Assembly: GCF_019578655.1 (NCBI RefSeq)
Contig: NC_063264.1
Location: 16,790,429 to 16,854,428, forward strand
DNA length: 64,000 nucleotides
Reading direction: 5' to 3'
Source of the DNA: Ricinus communis
Taxonomy: Eukaryota; Streptophyta; Magnoliopsida; Malpighiales; Euphorbiaceae
The position numbers were made by a program, and so were the translations under genes. Below are positions 46,981-57,897 of the stretch, in pieces (position 1 is the stretch's first letter; each line of letters opens with the position of its first letter). A model generated the notes under the pieces. It did no database searches. It was not told the DNA's origin and saw only the letters and a program-made list of their open reading frames with translations.

Positions 46981-48039
46981 CTTCTTCCCCGATTCTTTTC
47001 CTTTCAATATCGAAATTAGGCCCCCGAACTTTTTTTTATTACAATTTGGTCCCTCAACTTCTTTAATTACTTACAATTTCATGCTGCAGAACTTCAATTT
47101 AACCCCCAAACTTCTTTCTAGCCTTTCAATTAAGCCCTTAACTATTTAATTTGGGCCAAATCCGAATTATTGAAAATACACAATTACAAAAATACCCCTG
47201 ACCGACATATTTATTTATAAAAATACCAAGCTCACAAATTTCCATTAAAACCCCATAAAAATAACATTATACTTTCAATCCTTATTCCAAAATATAATTT
47301 TACTTATATAAATATGCATTTGGGAAAATTTTGAATAACCAAAATATAATCATTTCTCAAATAATTTACTTGAATAATTTCTTAAAATTTCAAACTAATT
47401 GGGTATGGAAAATAACTCATTTATTAAATATATAAAAATTGGGGGTATTACAGAGACGATCGCTTAATCTGGACCAGGTACTGCTTATCGAAATTGTAAA
47501 TACTTGCTTTTTAGTTTTCCTTTTTTTCTTTTTCTTTCCCTTTTCTTTCTCGTGCTGTTTTGTTAAGTTTTCAGTAGCTTAGTTGAATTTTACAGTCATC
47601 TAATGAATGTGTACCTCATCATTTTGTTGGGTGTAGATGGAGAGAGAAATTAAAGAACTGAGGCGCCAGAGAGATTTTGCACAATCTCAAGTGGATGAGT
47701 TGCAGAAAAAACTTCAAGAGGACCAACGGCTTCAAGCACATTGGAATCAACACCACGTCCATCAGTAAAGAACTGTCTCTCTCTCCTACATTATTATGAA
47801 AACTTGAGAACAACGAGATAAACCGCTGCGGCAGAGCAAGGAAAACTATGTTAAGGCAATACATCATCAACTGCACCTGTTACTCTAATGCATGAAATCC
47901 GTAAACTCGAACATCTCAGGAGCAACTTGGAGCTCTAGAAGTATTGCAAAAGCAAAGTCATATAGTCTAGGTGACCGAGATGCAGCGGAGTTCATTGCCA
48001 AGCTGCAAGGGAAATGCAATCTATTCAAAAAAGATTGTT

Positions 48040-49455
48040 GATGTTGTTGAGAAGGAAGAAGGGGAGTTAGAGGAGGTGAGATTGATTTGGATATGGAACC
48101 AGGTGAGAATGTTAATAATGGGGGATTTTTTCAATATGAACATTGATGGACTTTTTATGAAGTTGCTTTGGAGAGTGTAATTGTAAAAAGTAAGCAAAAT
48201 TTGCTCATGTTGAACTTCTTGATAAAGTTGTGGGTTGTTGGATAAGTTGTTCTACAAGTGATTTTTTTTTTTTTGGTTTGTTGTAGATCATTTGAAGCAG
48301 TTTGTACATTGGAGGGCTTGCAGGAAGTTGTTCTGGGAAATAGCATTTCCAATAAAGATGATCTTATTCAATCGTCATTCAATGCTGTTCGATTGATTAA
48401 TTCTGTGAGTTGTGTCCTACGAGGTTTATCCTGATTTTATTTCTTGACTAATTGCAATGCTGATTATTGTCATTTACAGGTTTTCTCCTCGATGAACCAT
48501 ATAGTAAGAGAACATAACAGGACAGCTTTTCAAGGTGTCAATTTTTGTAATACTTATTCTTTCCTATAGTGAAAATTTTTACGTCACCAATGTGGAATAA
48601 TCCCTTCTGTTGCATATTGTAGACTTCTTTCTCTGGTAAATAGGTTCCTTCTCTTTTCACCCCTGAGCATTTTGAAGAGGTATGGCTAGTGTAATTTCAA
48701 TATTTGTTGTTTGCTTTGTTACTTGCTAGGGTATTACTGTCACTTGGGTTGATTTTCTGTCATTTCTAGAAGTGGTATATGTTTCCACAGATTGAGACTG
48801 ACTCTAGAGATTCTTCTGGTGTTTTTTTTGAGTTCTTAGAAGGACAATAATGTGATTGGTAAAAGTTCAGGTTACAGAACTGAGGAGTTTCGAATTTTAA
48901 GAATATGCTGATCCAAGTTTCAAATTTTAAGAATAGAGCGGCTTTGCTTCCTTTATTAGACCTCCACAAAGATCAGATGAGGTCAAAGTTTTATCTTTCT
49001 TTTTATGGTTTTTGCGGTACTTGCATCTATACCTCTACCAATTGTAGCAGCTATCTATTTCATCTAGATCATATTTAGACAGCTTCTACTGGCCTTGGTT
49101 TCTCTTTATGTTCTGTAACCTCCTGAACAGTTTCAGGACAAAGTTCATACTTGGCTTCTCTTTCTTCATGGGCATTTCAGTACTCCAATACTTCAGATAG
49201 TATTATAATCAAATAGGATCAAAATGTGGGTCATGTTTACACAGGTTCCTTTGTTAGACCTCCACAAATATCTTTTCACCCCTGAGCATTCTGAAGAGGT
49301 ATGGCTAGTGTAATTTCAATCTTAGATCTTGTTGTTTGTTTTGTTACTTGCTATGGTATTACTGTCACTTGGGTTGATTTTCTGTCATTAAGAAGTCTAG
49401 AAGTGGTATATGTTTCCGCAGATTGAGATCGTGCTTGCCTCTAGAGATTCTTCTG
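48040..49455 (+). pseudogene. CPL3: CPL3-like exon fragment, unit 4 (partly duplicated)
   Basis: Acidic leader at about 48,041-48,102, then exons 48287-48404 (ends AVRLINS-like), 48480-48534 (intact cag acceptor but one base shorter in the cataacaggacag region, shifting frame), 48644-48679, and a damaged fourth exon at 48791-48818 (internal deletion). A local tandem duplication repeats the later part, giving an intact fourth exon at 49422-49455. The intron after the second exon keeps the sequence lost from units 1 and 3. Confidence 0.62.
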
Positions 49456-49879
49456 GTGTTTTTTCGGAGTTCTTAGAAGGATAATGATGTGATTGGTAAA
49501 ATTTCAGGTTACAGAACTGAAGGAGTTTCGAATTTTAAGAATATGCTGATCCAAGTTTCAAATTTTAAGAATAGAGCGGCTTTGCTTCCTTATTAGACCT
49601 CCACAAAGATCAGATGAGGTCAAAGTTTTATCTTTCTTTTTATGGTTTTTGCGGTACTTGCATCTATACCTCTACCAATTGTAGCAGCTATCTATTTCAT
49701 CTAGATCATATTTAGACAGCTTCTACTGGCCTTGGTTTCTCTTTATGTTCTGTAACCTCCTGAACAGTTTCAGGACAAAGTTCATACTTGGCTTCTCTTT
49801 CTTCATGGGCATTTTAGTACTCCAATACTTCAGATAGTATTATAATCAAATAGGATCAAAATGCGGGTCATGTTTACAG
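48652..49879. repeat. Tandem duplication, period 619 bp, in unit 4
   Basis: Sequence starting tcttttcacccctgagcat at 48652 is repeated from 49271 with high identity to about 49,879. The junction (cacaaatatcttttcaccc) joins the tail region back to the CPL3 third exon. It is absent from the other units. Confidence 0.9.
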
Positions 49880-50452
49880 CACTTCCTTTACAGTATATAA
49901 TATTTGCAGTTCATTTGGTTCTCTGTAATATTAGGAAATTCATTTTCATTTTCTTCATCTGGATATAATCTTGAGGATGAGGAGGGCTTTATTGAACCGG
50001 AGCAACAAGTTTCCTGGCAGAAAACTTTTAGAGAGCAAAGATAGCAGATTAATGAACTATGCTTTGTATCCGTCATCAGTAGGACGCAGTTTTATTTGTT
50101 ATTCACATAAGCTGAGCTTAGGCGCTTGAATTGGTTACAGCAGCATTTGGCAGAAATTGGCAATGCTGATGTTAGAAATGAGCCTGAAATTTATCTATCC
50201 TGAATGTTTTCTTCTCTCTTTTTAGCCTGCGCACTTACACGAACTGACACATTGCTTGCAGTTGTTAATATCCAATGAATGCTTAAATTAAATATACCCT
50301 ATCGGGACTCCAAGCTCACTCATATATTGCAGCACTCTCTCGGCAGGAATGCACAAACTGAGCAGAACCACAGCCTCCTGACCCTTCAAAGGAGAAAGAC
50401 TTAAAAAGTTCAGCAGGTGAGTTTCAACAGCTTAATTGTTGTATGCGTTATA
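49456..50452 (+). other. Tail of captured-gene block, unit 4
   Basis: Colinear with 489-1506, with NLEDEEG near 49,970-49,990. No named gene. It ends at tatacatctctttatttgag. Confidence 0.45.
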
Positions 50453-52671
50453 TATACATCTCTTTATTTGAGACGAGTCTATCAATTGTTTAAACAAAAC
50501 AGTAAATTATTATGATAATTAGACAAAAAAAAAAGAAGCTCTTTCTTAAAAGAAAGTTTATGTGAAAAGTGAATAGATGGCAATTAATATAATGATCAAG
50601 ATATTAAAGTATATTACTTGATTTTTTAATAGTTATCGAGTGAAACACTTTATTTTTGTGTTGGTTTAGCTTTCTATGCCAGTGCAAATACTAAATTAAC
50701 AGGTCGTGTTGCCTCTAAAGACAAGTTTATTTTCTATTATCTCATCTTTCGTATTTACTATTGTTTTATATATTTAATATTATTCTTAATTTGCTTTTAA
50801 TTTCTGTTTATTTTATAGTTTATTTGTTTATTTGCACTTTTATTTGCTAATTTTGTTTACTAATCTAATTCTTTTCATAGTGACAGGTGCTAATTACCCA
50901 GTTTTGATATCCTAAGCGGTATTTTATGGACTTTTAAGATTAATTTAGTTAATTAATTATTTAATTCCTTATTTAACTTTTTGAGGCTTTTAAGCTATGG
51001 TTGTAATTAATTCCCCCCTTAATTGCCCCGATCTCCTTAATCCTTTTCTGATTTCTCTTTTCTCCTCCCCCCTTCTATGTATGTTTTATTTTATTATTTT
51101 TAGATTTTCACCACACATGTTTAAGGGACTAAAATCAACTTAAAATTTATGAGCGATCATTCAGCATGCCTAACATAAAATCAATAAAGCTTACCAAAGT
51201 AAGCTTCTGGCACCTCATATCTGCATTCACTTTAAAATGCTAATTCCCACTTAAATTTAGGTAATAAAATTAGATTCAAATTTGGCCACCTTGCATGTGA
51301 AAGATAAAAAATCTGAGTTACCGTACCTTCTGTGAGGACTAGTTTTGAGTGCTAATATACCTCCTTCTATAGCGCTCTTCTTTGGACTTTTAAGATTAGT
51401 TTAGTTAATTAATTAGTTAATTCTTTATTTGATTGTTTTGGCCATGGTTGTAATTATTCCCCTTGATCTCTCCGGTCTCCTTAATCCTTTCTATAATTCT
51501 CTTTTCTCCTCTCCCTTTCTATAAATGTTTTATTTTATTGCTTTTAGATTTACACTACACATGTCTAAGAGAATAAAATCAACTTAGGATTTTTCGATCA
51601 CCCCACATGCTCAAAATAAATGAACAAAGGTTACCAATGTAAGCTTCCCGCACCTTAAATATGTATTCACTTTAAAACGCTAGGATTATGAATCCTACAC
51701 CTAGATAGTATCTAAAGTACCAAAGTACTTCTAGGACTGGTTTCGGGTACCAATATACCTTTTTCCAAGTTAGAATTGTTTGTTGACCTCACATATTATA
51801 TAAGATAAAAAGGTTCGTGCTTAAATAAGTAGAAGTGACTAGATTAAGGTAATTTTGTTAGGCTAGCAAACATTCATTTACTCTAGCGGATGCCTAGGCA
51901 TGTGCCTCATGCATTCCTTATTCATACCCTGAGCCATAATCTTTGATATTAGGGAGGGAGAATTTTAGGCTCTCCGCAAGGGGTATAAAGCTGCCATTCT
52001 TACTCTCCAATTTGTCTCGATGTTTAGGGTGTCGACTCCACTTTCTTGATGATCACATGATCATTGTGGTCCTTTAGGTCTCTTAACTATATGAGTTATT
52101 TCAAAATGGACCTAGTACTAAGAACAGTTCCTCGACACAACGATGAGGTCGTAATCAACTAGGGTCGAGCCTAAAAGCCTATTGTGCTCACACATTCTTG
52201 TATATAGTAAAGGAGAAGAAATTTTTTTAAAAGAACTAAAATACCTTTAGTTAATCTAATTATTTAATTGAATATAATTTTTAATCTTAATTCAATCCTA
52301 ATTTTATTATAATTTCATATGCAATTCTAGTCCTATAAAAGATTGATGAGTATCACTACATTAATTTAATTAGTGATTCATCCAATTGATGAATTTTAAT
52401 ACTACATAATTTAATTTCATATATATAAGAAATTGATGAATTACTTTATCATAATATACCTATGAAAGAGTTTATGAGCATTAGTAGGTTTTCAGGACTA
52501 GCCCCAAGTGATTTGTGTCCTCATCACGTTGTTAGAGAATTTTTAGGCTCGTTTTGAAATGAGTCGTTCGGTCGAGGAACCTAAAAGACCACAATATTCA
52601 TTTGATAATCGAAAGACTGGAATCGACACCCAAGATGTCGGGTCAATAATAGGTTTCGAAAATTAGGTATG
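50453..52671. mobile_element. Degenerate LARD-like block, unit 4
   Basis: As 1507-3734: two ~460-bp direct repeats (ggactttta near 50,929 and 51,384), palindrome near 51,893 and inverted arms (about 52,027-52,190 and 52,468-52,635). No coding potential. Confidence 0.5.
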
Positions 52672-53390
52672 AAGGTTTATGAAGTGCCCTGGCCTAGGCT
52701 GCCTAGCCTCCTTAGTGCATCTGGAGGGCTATTGGTTTAGTGGTCATCCTCGCCACTTTATACGAAATCTTAAAATCGGAGATGGTGTCATTAGATAGTT
52801 TCCTTATGGCTGCCCAGTCCCAAGTACTCACTTGCAATTTAGTTCTTTGTACCCATATTGGCCTACAAATCTCTCGATCATAACTTTCTAATTGTCTATT
52901 AGTTTTTCATTCAATTGCTAGTTCCGATAGGCAACAATACCGATCAAGTAGACGCCTACTGCTTGGTCATATTAGTGCAGGTACCGAATTAGTAAGCGTT
53001 CAAGAAAGCCTAAGGATCATCGGAACCATCGAATTTCTACAGATCAAGAAGATCCATTTTGATGGCTTCCCATTATTGAGCAGCTTTTGCATCATGTCTT
53101 TGAGTCGAGGATTTTCCGCCAGAGGTGCAGAAGAAGAGCTTGTATTCTTTAAATGAAGAAGCGGCAAGAACGAGCACTTCATCGTCACCATCAACAAACT
53201 CAAATGGATGAGCTTGTGCACGCTCAGGATTTAGAAGCCATAAAAAGTCTAAGCGTTGATGTTTTCTTTAAAACGGGACAAATCCAACATCGCATAAGTA
53301 TGGGTCGAACCAATTTGAGTTCAACTCACAGTCAGCAAGAAAAACCAAATTTTCACAAACATATCACAAAAAATCCAAAATGAAAAAGAA
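52672..53390 (-). pseudogene. Ty3/gypsy-type gag remnant, unit 4
   Basis: Full-length relative of the other gag remnants on the minus strand: the N-terminal acidic stretch near 53,200, SSSAPLAENPRLKDMMQKLL near 53,100, the KFDGSDDP block near 53,025 and the gag body to 52,672. Frame shifts and stops are present. The adjoining plus-strand frame at 53153-53383 is a shadow. Confidence 0.55.
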
Positions 53391-53638
53391 AAGAAGAGGA
53401 ACAAAAGTTTAAAGATGAAAATAATTTGAAAAAATCGATCAAATATCAACTTTAGCTCTCAAGTGGCGGCTTTAGTGTCAAAAATTAAATTAAAATGCTT
53501 GATTAATAGAGAATAGGTGTTTAACTTGCAAATAATACTACCAAAAGAGTAGAAAAGATAAAATTATACTTAGATTTTCTCCATTTTATAAATTTTCTCC
53601 ATTTTAAAATTTCAAGTTTTTTTATATTAATTTAGGAT

Positions 53639-54024
53639 TGCATTGGAGCTATTGATGGTACCCGTATTCCTGTGATGGTTATTGGACGTGACATTAGTAG
53701 CTATTTGCAATCGTTATGGAATAACTTTGCAAAATATTTTAGCAGCTTGTAATCTTGATTTGGAATTCATATATGTGCTTAGTGGGTGGAAAAGATCTGC
53801 ATATGATTCAAAAGTATTAAATGATGTCTAACAAGGAGTAATAGATTTAAAGTGCCACAACGTACTTTTTAATCTACTTATTGCCATTTCAATTTATTTT
53901 CATCTTTTATATATATTTTTTATTTTCTTATCATTTTTTTATTGTATTTATGTTAGGCAAATAATTTTCTGGTGTATTGTGGATTCCCAAATCGACTTAA
54001 GTTTTTAGCTCCGGTTCGAGGTGT
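53639..54024 (+). pseudogene. PIF/Harbinger transposase fragment, unit 4 (right-truncated)
   Basis: CIGAIDGT (first catalytic Asp) near 53,640, then GRDISSY, YGITLQNILAAC, LSGWKRSAYDSKVLND-like text with a stop, AT-rich interruption, and GFPNRL-FLAPVRG before truncation at about 54,024. The third acidic residue and C-terminus are missing: the sequence jumps to the AT-rich spacer. The gap 53,391-53,638 upstream holds only AT-rich leader. Confidence 0.78.
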
Positions 54025-54172
54025 GCTACAAATTTGAGCAATGCAAAAATATTAATTTAATTATCTTGAAAGAGTCAATAGTTATAATATAAATTTAAGG
54101 GCCAAATTAAACTTTTTTATTGTATCAAATTAAATTGATAATATAAGGACCAAATAAAGCAGCTTTTTGATT
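54025..54172. other. AT-rich spacer fragment, unit 4
   Basis: Short remnant matching about 5140-5260, between the Harbinger truncation and a copia-like insertion. The spacer resumes at 54,826. Confidence 0.5.
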
Positions 54173-54825
<653 letters not shown>

Positions 54826-54919
54826 GACTGATAAGAAGAGATTGACAAAAGATTTAAAATTAACGAAAGCAAACATTAAAGAGGTACTAGAGGTAATTGA
54901 TCTCTTTTAAACCATCGAG
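54826..54919. other. AT-rich spacer fragment before LTR retrotransposon, unit 4
   Basis: Resumes the block (gattgactgataagaagaga) and ends in the target-site copy tcgag (54915-54919). It continues after the element at 61,868. Confidence 0.6.
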
Positions 54920-55794
54920 TGATAGGAAATCATCATCTTAGCAACCATACACCCCAATAACTAATGAGTTACGATACATATGGAATGCAAGAAAACACCC
55001 TCCAATCAAGATGATTCCAAAACCCAAGGATCTCCTCAAGTGAAGTTAGAAAAAACTAGTTCCAACAATGAAACTAGCACTTGAATTCAACTCCAAACGC
55101 CACAAACCAAGTATGATTTGATAAGTTATGAATCAAACACAAGATTTTGGTTAGAGAACGCCACAAACTAAAATTAGTTTGATAAGTTCAAAGTTCATGC
55201 AAGAACTTAAGCAAAAACACTCACAAAGAGCAAACAAAGATTATCATTCAAAATTCTATGTCTACAAATGAATTTGGCTTTGATATTTATAGCCAAAACA
55301 AGACAAAGAAACCTAAATGGATGTCTTTTGAGCTTCCCCACGTTTCCCCCTTTAATTCCCCTTAAAACTTATTAAAAGTGGCTGTTTTTACATTGATGTC
55401 ACTCATTTTTGTAACTCCCAAATGACAACTAATTATGTGCATCCATTTTGTAACTCCAAATTATGACTAATTATGTGCATCTATTTTGTAACTCTAAAAG
55501 ACAACTAATCACACCATAACTTAAGAAAAAACCTAATAAAATGAAAATAAAAAAAGGCTTCAAATGAATCTTATTGGACCTATGAGTTCAGCCCAAACTT
55601 ATTGCACTAAATTGATGATTTTGGATCCTTTTTGCAATCCTAAATCTTGGACTGAGCCTTGTTGTGTTTGAACACTCCAAATGTCTTTAATTAAGCCCAA
55701 CAAAGCTTCTTGCATACTTCTGGACTTGGATCTTGTCATTGGACCTCCTTGAAAGCTTAAAGGATCATTTGTAATTCTTGTCTTTATTGCATCA
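54920..55794 (-). repeat. 3' LTR of the unit 4 retrotransposon
   Basis: 875 bp, ends TG...CA (tgataggaaatc ... ttgcatca on the plus strand). A TATA box (minus TATAAATA, 55284-55291) separates U3 from R/U5. The last part of the integrase frame lies inside it (from 55,794 down to 55,599). Confidence 0.95.
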
Positions 55795-56180
55795 TTCCCT
55801 CTCTCCTCGTAAGGATTCGTCCTCGAATCAGCCTCATTGTCAACTTCATCACCTACATCAAATAAAGAAAGATCAGCAACATTAAAAGAAGCACTCACAT
55901 TGCCATACTCACTTGGCAAATCTATCTTATAGGCATTGTCATTAATTCTTTTAAGAACTTGGAATGGCCCATCCCCTCTTGGCATTAATTTAGACTTCCT
56001 TTGGCTTGGAAATCTTTCCTTTCTCAAATGTACCCAAACCCAGTCACCCGGTTCAAATACAACTTTCTTTCTCCCCTTGTTGTGTTGCTTTTGATATTGT
56101 TGATTTCTTTTCTCTATTTGAGTACGCACATTCTCATGTAAGCTTTTAACAAATTCAGCTTTCAAAATTAGCCTTATCAA
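55599..56180 (-). pseudogene. Integrase C-terminal domain of the LTR retrotransposon, extending into the LTR
   Basis: A 193-codon frame holding the last part of the gypsy polyprotein: a basic helix (EKRNQQYQKQHNKGRKK), the GPY-type fold (GDWVWVHLRKERFP, then GDGPFQVLKRINDNAYKIDL) and an acidic linker. The tail GGPMTRSKSRSMQEALLGL lies inside the 3' LTR. No classical chromodomain is evident. The frame overlaps the end of the upstream frame in a different register, so a frameshift near 56,165 separates them. The first Met is incidental, not a true start. Confidence 0.85.
55795..55808 (-). other. Polypurine tract
   Basis: The minus strand reads GAGGAGAGAGGGAA immediately before the 3' LTR. It also forms part of the integrase C-terminal coding sequence (the EERGN region). 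Confidence 0.85.
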
Positions 56181-57897
56181 TGGGTAATGGCAATAAATCC
56201 ATTAGAGTTAATGGATTGAACCCATATACAATCTCAAAAGGTGAACAATTTGTTGTACCATGAATACTCCTGTTGTATGCAAACTCAACATGTGGCAAAC
56301 ATTCTTCCCAATTCTTCAAATTTCTTTGAATTATTGCCCTCAATAGTTGTGAGAGAGTCCTATTAACCACCTCCGTTTGTCCATCCGTTTGTGGATGACA
56401 AGTTGTTGAGAATAGAAGCTTTGTTCCCATCTTGCTCCAAAGTGTCTTCCAAAAGTGGCTAAGGAACTTGACATCTCTATCACTGACAATTGTCCTTGGA
56501 ACCCCATGCAATCTTACAATTTCTTTGAAGAACAACCCCGCAATATGAGTTGCATCATCTGTCTTGTGGCATGGAATGAAATGTGCCATTTTGCTAAACC
56601 TGTCAACAACAACAAAAATAGAATCTTTCCCTCCCCTTGACCTAGGTAATCCTAGAACAAAGTCCATAGAAATGTCTACCCAAGGTTCATTAGGTATGGG
56701 AAGTGGAGTATACAACCCATGAGGCATCACTTTAGATTTAGCTTGTTTACAAGTGATGCATCTCTCACATATTTTTTGAACATCTCTTTTCATTTGTGGC
56801 CAAAAGAAATGATTTTCTAAAACATCTAAAGTTTTTCTCACACCAAAGTGTCCCATCAAACCCCCACCATGTGCCTCCCTCACAAGCAACTCTCTTAAAG
56901 AAGATTGAGGCACGCATAACTTATTTTCTTTAAAAAGAAAACCATCATGTCTATAGAACTTGTCAAACCCCCCTCTCTCACATGCCCCATATACATTAGC
57001 AAAATCATGGTCTGAATTATATAATTCCTTAATGAACTCAAAACCCAATAATTTTGCTTCAAGTGTAGAAATTAGAGCATACCTTCTAGATAGAGCATCG
57101 GCAACAACATTCTCTTTACCTTGTTTGTACTTGATATTGTATGGAAAGGATTCAATAAATTCCACCCATTTAGCATGCCTACGGCTTAGCTTCCGTTGTC
57201 CTTTGAGATATTTCAAAGACTCATGGTCGGTGTGTATAATGAATTCCTTATACCAAAGATAGTGCTGCCATGTCTCTAAAACTCTTACCAAAGCATAAAA
57301 CTCTTTGTCATAAGTTGGGTAGTTTAGACTTGCTCCACTTAGCTTCTCACTAAAGAACGCAATTGGTCTTCCTTCTTGCATCAAGACTCCATCAATACCT
57401 ATTCCACTTGCATCACACTCAACCTCAAAGGTTTTAGCAAAGTCAGGCAAAGCAAGTAAAGGTGCTGAACTAAGTTTTTCTTTTAGCAAGTTAAAAGCAT
57501 CATCTTGTTCTTTTCCCCACTTGAAACCCACATTCTTTTTAATGCATTCAGTTAAAGGTGCAGTAATTGTAGAGAAATCTTTAATGAATCTCCTATAAAA
57601 GCTAGCAAGACCATGAAAACTCCTAACATCATGCACACTAGTAGGTTTTGTCCACTCTCTAATTACTTTTACTTTTTCTTGATCAACATGAATTCCCTTG
57701 TCATTAACAATATATCCAAGAAAAGTAATTTCATTAGTGCAGAAAGTGCATTTCTTAAGATTAGCATATAATGTCTCTTGCCTTAACACATCAAAAACCA
57801 GCTTTAAGTGTATTACATGCTCATCTAAAGATTTGCTATACACAAGAATATCATCAAAATAAACCACTACAAACTTTCCAATGAAAGTGCAAAACAT
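56155..57897 (-). pseudogene. RT C-terminus, RNase H and integrase core of the LTR retrotransposon
   Basis: A 580-codon frame. Residues 13-16 are the YFDD catalytic motif of reverse transcriptase. RNase H follows with Asp162 (ECDASG), Asp224 (HTDHESL) and Asp267 (VADALSR). The integrase zinc finger uses His343, His350, Cys380 and Cys383. The integrase core has Asp412 (SMDFVLGLP), Asp473 (VSDRD) and Glu509 (QTEVVNR), giving D-D-35-E spacing. All catalytic residues are present. The annotated Met is not a real start: the frame continues the upstream RT in another register after a small deletion near 57,880, so the polyprotein is broken within the RT. Confidence 0.92.

Larger units (their letters stand above)
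44689..47452 (-). mobile_element. Solo LTR of a large Ty3/gypsy element (Tekay/Del/Retand-like)
   Basis: A 2764-bp element with ends tgtcacgacccc and ggggtattaca, flanked by the 5-bp duplication gagac (44684-44688, 47453-47457). Read on the minus strand, it begins TGTAATACCCCC and ends GGGGTCGTGACA after a GTGCCGGTCACGGGCCC block. This is common at the 3' end of long plant gypsy LTRs, so minus orientation is likely. It contains short tandem repeats (45,273-45,570) and a GC-rich island with a CT microsatellite (46,380-46,980). There is no internal domain. It lies in the intron of the second kinesin copy. Confidence 0.88.
44524..48039 (+). pseudogene. KIN-7 kinesin fragment, unit 3 second copy, split by solo LTR
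   Basis: The local duplicate begins in the leader intron, is interrupted at 44689-47452 by a solo LTR, and resumes at gatcgcttaatctgg. Exon 47637-47764 opens MEREIKELRRQRDF; here the second codon is GAG, closer to the family MEREIKEL, so this copy may keep the older sequence. Its donor is ca|gtaaag. The HEIRKLEHL piece near 47,890 and RDAAEFIAKLQ-like end near 48,000 follow, leading into CPL3 of unit 4. Confidence 0.73.

Noticed and set aside
56455..56640. Plus-strand frames within the retrotransposon (also 56,960-57,262, 58,086-58,343, 58,476-58,710, 59,324-59,632)
   Set aside because: Antisense shadows of the gag-pol coding sequence.
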